Source: Equadaptatus sp045601305
GTDB lineage: Bacteria > Synergistota > Synergistia > Synergistales > Synergistaceae
DNA: 16,711 nucleotides
Assembly: GCA_045601305.1 (NCBI GenBank)
Contig: JAZRZG010000202.1
Coordinates: 1 to 16,711, forward strand
Reading direction: 5' to 3'
Shown here: positions 14,275-16,711 of the stretch, piece by piece
Position numbering within the stretch: the first letter of the stretch is position 1
Layout: every line of letters starts with the position of its first letter
The notes under the pieces: model-generated
Told to the model about the DNA's origin: nothing
Databases searched by the model: none
The model's input: the letters and a program-made list of their open reading frames with translations, nothing else
Translations under genes and position numbers: made by a program

Positions 14275-15540
14275 ATGAAAACCTACATGTCGCGCATAGC
14301 GGACAACATATTAAAAGGCAGACTTGAAAGCAAAGGCGCAGTGCTTGTGGAAGGCGCAAAATGGTGCGGCAAAACGACCACCTCTGCACAGCAGGCGAAC
14401 AGCATACTGTATATGCAGGATACCGACAATATCCAGCAGCTTGAAATGGCTGAAATTAAGCCTTCAAAACTGCTTGAAGGGAAAATTCCGAGATTAATTG
14501 ACGAATGGCAGACAGCCCCGAAACTTTGGGATGCCGTGCGATTTGAAGTTGACAAACGCGATGAATTTGGACAGTTTATACTGACAGGCTCATCTGTTCC
14601 TCCTGATATATCGCAGCTTTTTCATTCAGGAACAGGCAGAATCAGCCGTATGCTGATGCGCCCTATGAGCCTGTACGAATCCGGAGAGTCAAATGGAAGT
14701 GTATCGCTTGCAGAGTTGTTTTCAGGAGTTCAAGACATTGAAGGCGAATGTGACACAGGAATTGAAGAACTCGCGTTTTTGATATGCCGCGGAGGCTGGC
14801 CGAAAGCAGTCGGCTGTTCAGAACGCATAGCGCTGAGACAGGCAATCGACTACTACGACGCAGTTGTAAATGCCGACATATCGCGGGCAGACAATATACA
14901 GCGCGACCCCGAAAAAGTAAAAGCCTTTATGCGCGCATACGGCAGAGCCGCAGCATCACAGACCTCTATGGCATCTGTGGCAAAAGATATGTGTTCGGCA
15001 GAAACAATTTCGCCGCTGACAATTTCCTCATACATATCGGCGCTGAAAAAAATATTTGTCATAGAAAACGCGCCCGCGTGGAACCCTAATTTACGGTCAA
15101 AAACAGCAGTCAGAACCTCAGAAACAATATACTTTACAGACCCGTCAATAGCTGCGGCATCATTAGGCTTTGGCACGGGAGATTTGCTTAACGACCTGAA
15201 CACTATGGGGCTGTTCTTTGAAAATATGTGTATCAGAGACCTGAGAGTATATGCGGATGCGCTTGACGGCAGTATATATCACTATCGCGACAGAAACGGA
15301 CTTGAATGTGACGCTGTTATACACCTCAGAAACGGCTCCTACGGGCTTGTTGAAATCAAACTCGGCGGTGAAAAGCATATCGCCGAAGGCGCGGCCGTCT
15401 TGAACAAACTTGCGCAGAATATTGACACAACGAAAATGAAAGCCCCATCGTTCAAAATGCTGCTTATCGGAGCGGGCAGATACGCTTACAAAAGAAAAGA
15501 CGGCATATTTATTGTTCCAGTTTCGTGTCTAAAAAATTAG
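14275..15540 (+). CDS. AAA_14-family ATPase with C-terminal DUF4143 domain
   Basis: A 421-residue protein of a widespread family of unknown cellular function, often scattered in several copies per genome. The N-terminal ATPase has Walker A GAKWCGKT (27-34), Walker B PRLIDEW (72-78) with D76/E77, a sensor-1-like FILTGSS (101-107), and an arginine-bearing HSGTGRISR (117-125). Residues from about 165 form the DUF4143 region, ending in a nuclease-like pattern: E316, then D346 in NGLECDAV, then E360-I-K362 in GLVEIKLGG. That is the PD-(D/E)XK arrangement, which seems intact. The ATG at 14275 has a modest AAAGGCGG site about 10 bases upstream. Expression should come from the TTGACA/TATAGT promoter behind the 23-bp repeat array. 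DNA binding or autoregulation is inferred from this context, not shown. Confidence 0.9.
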   Translation: MKTYMSRIADNILKGRLESKGAVLVEGAKWCGKTTTSAQQANSILYMQDTDNIQQLEMAEIKPSKLLEGKIPRLIDEWQTAPKLWDAVRFEVDKRDEFGQFILTGSSVPPDISQLFHSGTGRISRMLMRPMSLYESGESNGSVSLAELFSGVQDIEGECDTGIEELAFLICRGGWPKAVGCSERIALRQAIDYYDAVVNADISRADNIQRDPEKVKAFMRAYGRAAASQTSMASVAKDMCSAETISPLTISSYISALKKIFVIENAPAWNPNLRSKTAVRTSETIYFTDPSIAAASLGFGTGDLLNDLNTMGLFFENMCIRDLRVYADALDGSIYHYRDRNGLECDAVIHLRNGSYGLVEIKLGGEKHIAEGAAVLNKLAQNIDTTKMKAPSFKMLLIGAGRYAYKRKDGIFIVPVSCLKN

Positions 15541-15642
15541 CGCTGTAAATGAAATTGTCATTGTTGCCGGTATTTTACCGCCGAATTTATTTAACGGCAT
15601 CAGAAATTATATCAAATATACCAAATAAAATAACAAAAAAAC
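15541..15642 (+). other. AT-rich intergenic stretch before the flippase gene
   Basis: About 100 bases without a recognisable gene. A small hairpin CGGTA-TTT-TACCG is present near 15570, but no run of T follows it, so a terminator is not supported. The last 40 bases are A-rich, with no clear Shine-Dalgarno sequence and no convincing promoter. Confidence 0.5.
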
Positions 15643-16711
15643 ATGAAACAATGGTCTGATTTTAACGAAAAAAAAGAACTAAAAAAGCTTCCCGAAAATA
15701 TGAAGGCGACTGTTGCATTTACGGTTGCCGGTTTTGCTGTCAGCGGTATTAACTATCTGACAATGCCGATAGTTACCGGTATTATTTCTACGTCAGAATA
15801 CGGCTTGATTTCGCTTTACAACTCATGGTATGAGGTTGTTGCAATAATCGCTTCATTGACCCTCATTAAACCGGACATTACAAACATAGGTCTTTACAGC
15901 TGCTCAGACAACAGATGGAAATATTTATCCTCTGTACTTGGTTTGATGGCGGTTTCAACCACTGTGCTAACTGCAATCTATATCCTGTTTGCACAGCCGA
16001 TAAGCGAATTCTTCAAACTGCCCCATTCGCTGCTGATACTAATGCTGATTTCCTGCTATGCGCTCCCTGCCACTACTGTTTGGAGATACAAGCAGCGATA
16101 TGAATATAAATATATCAGCGCTTTTATTGTTGTAGTTGGTGCAGCTCTTGCTGCTCAGATAATTTCAATAGCAGCTGTTTGGGAAGCCAAAAAATCAGGC
16201 TGCGCAAATCTTGCCGTTGTAAGACTTTGGAGCGCGGCAGCAGTCAACGTGTCTGTTGCGGCAGTTATATACGTTTATATATGCCGAAAAGGCAGGAAAC
16301 TGATAAATTTCCCGCTTTGGAAAACAACGCTGCTGATAGCGATACCGCTTATTCCGCATTACCTTGGCTTTACTGTATTCCGTGCGTCAGACAAAATTAT
16401 GATAAGCCGGATGGTGAGTACCTCAAAAGCAGGAATTTACTCACTTTCTACTGAAATTGCCACGATAGGAATGTTGTTTTGGAGCGGACTTTCTGTTAGT
16501 GTAACACCATTTATGCATAAACATTTGGGAATGAAGAAATTTAATGCCATAAAATCATTGCTCAAACCCGCAATGGTGTTTGCGGCAACCGTGTGCATTG
16601 CCGCGGCATTGACAGCGCCGGAAATTATCAGAATTTTGGCGACAAAGGAATATCTGGAGGGTGTTTACGCCGTGCCTGCCGCTGCGGTTGGCTTATTCAT
16701 GGCAATACTGT
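15643..16711 (+). CDS. Polysaccharide flippase (Wzx/MOP superfamily), 3' end outside the window
   Basis: An open frame runs from an ATG at 15643 to the right edge, giving 356 codons without a stop. The N-terminus is polar (MKQWSDFNEKKELKKLPENM), followed by ATVAFTVAGFAVSGINYLTMPIVTGIISTSEYGLISLY. The pattern of a first helix, then P, then EYG, is typical of Wzx/RfbX-like exporters. Many hydrophobic helices follow, and FRASDKIMISRMVSTSKAGIYSLS at about residues 245-270 is another family hallmark (R-x-x-D-K-x-x-x, then AGIYS). Such proteins flip lipid-linked oligosaccharides across the inner membrane for capsule or O-antigen synthesis. No Shine-Dalgarno sequence is visible before the ATG; an internal ATG at 15700 is possible. 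Full-length relatives have about 450-500 residues, so roughly a quarter is missing. It probably opens a surface-polysaccharide locus. Confidence 0.87.
   Translation, partial: MKQWSDFNEKKELKKLPENMKATVAFTVAGFAVSGINYLTMPIVTGIISTSEYGLISLYNSWYEVVAIIASLTLIKPDITNIGLYSCSDNRWKYLSSVLGLMAVSTTVLTAIYILFAQPISEFFKLPHSLLILMLISCYALPATTVWRYKQRYEYKYISAFIVVVGAALAAQIISIAAVWEAKKSGCANLAVVRLWSAAAVNVSVAAVIYVYICRKGRKLINFPLWKTTLLIAIPLIPHYLGFTVFRASDKIMISRMVSTSKAGIYSLSTEIATIGMLFWSGLSVSVTPFMHKHLGMKKFNAIKSLLKPAMVFAATVCIAAALTAPEIIRILATKEYLEGVYAVPAAAVGLFMAIL

Noticed and set aside
15565..15600. Possible terminator after the AAA_14 gene
   Set aside because: Only a five-base stem (CGGTA/TACCG) and a short flanking TGCCG/CGGCA pair are seen, with no T run, so it is not supportable.

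Overview
The window looks like the chromosome of an anaerobic bacterium with a bacterial/archaeal-type V-ATPase. The nine-gene V/A-type ATPase operon, the archaeal-type CobT homologue, MscL with a zinc ribbon and the AAA_14/DUF4143 ATPase suggest a Synergistota- or Clostridia-like lineage. That placement is inference from gene content; there is no rRNA or other decisive marker. Genes are tightly packed, usually with start and stop codons overlapping or a few bases apart, and no gap exceeds 300 bases.

Layout. (1) Positions 1-3820, plus strand: an Opp/Dpp-family ABC importer operon. It holds the tail of an upstream gene that resembles a family-5 solute-binding protein but stops early, then a DppB-like permease, a DppC-like permease with an enlarged external domain, and one polypeptide carrying both ATPase domains. 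All junctions overlap, implying translational coupling. (2) Positions 3925-4368, plus: mscL, an osmotic safety valve with an added C-terminal zinc ribbon. A perfect 10-bp-stem hairpin at 4381-4404 terminates it and the convergent operon. (3) Positions 12977-4403, minus: the V/A-type ATPase operon, transcribed D-G/H-C-I-K-F-E-A-B. A3B3 is the catalytic head, D and F the central shaft, E and G/H the peripheral stalks, C the rotor adaptor, I the membrane stator and K the ion-carrying ring. The only sizeable gap inside the operon lies directly before K and is AT-rich with a tandem repeat, resembling a translational enhancer. (4) Positions 13077-14084, plus: a solitary CobT-like phosphoribosyltransferase (TIGR00303/UPF0284 type), divergent from the ATPase operon, with promoter elements for the two overlapping in about 50 bases. 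(5) Positions 14132-15540: five tandem 23-bp units, each with a -10-like core, running into a good sigma-70-type promoter and an AAA_14/DUF4143 ATPase. (6) From 15643 off the right edge, plus: the start of a polysaccharide flippase of the Wzx/MOP type, probably the beginning of a cell-surface polysaccharide locus.

The most unusual signals are the 23-bp repeat array in front of the AAA_14 ATPase, the AT-rich repeat leader of the proteolipid gene, the truncated binding-protein-like reading frame, the large insert in the second permease and the zinc ribbon on MscL.
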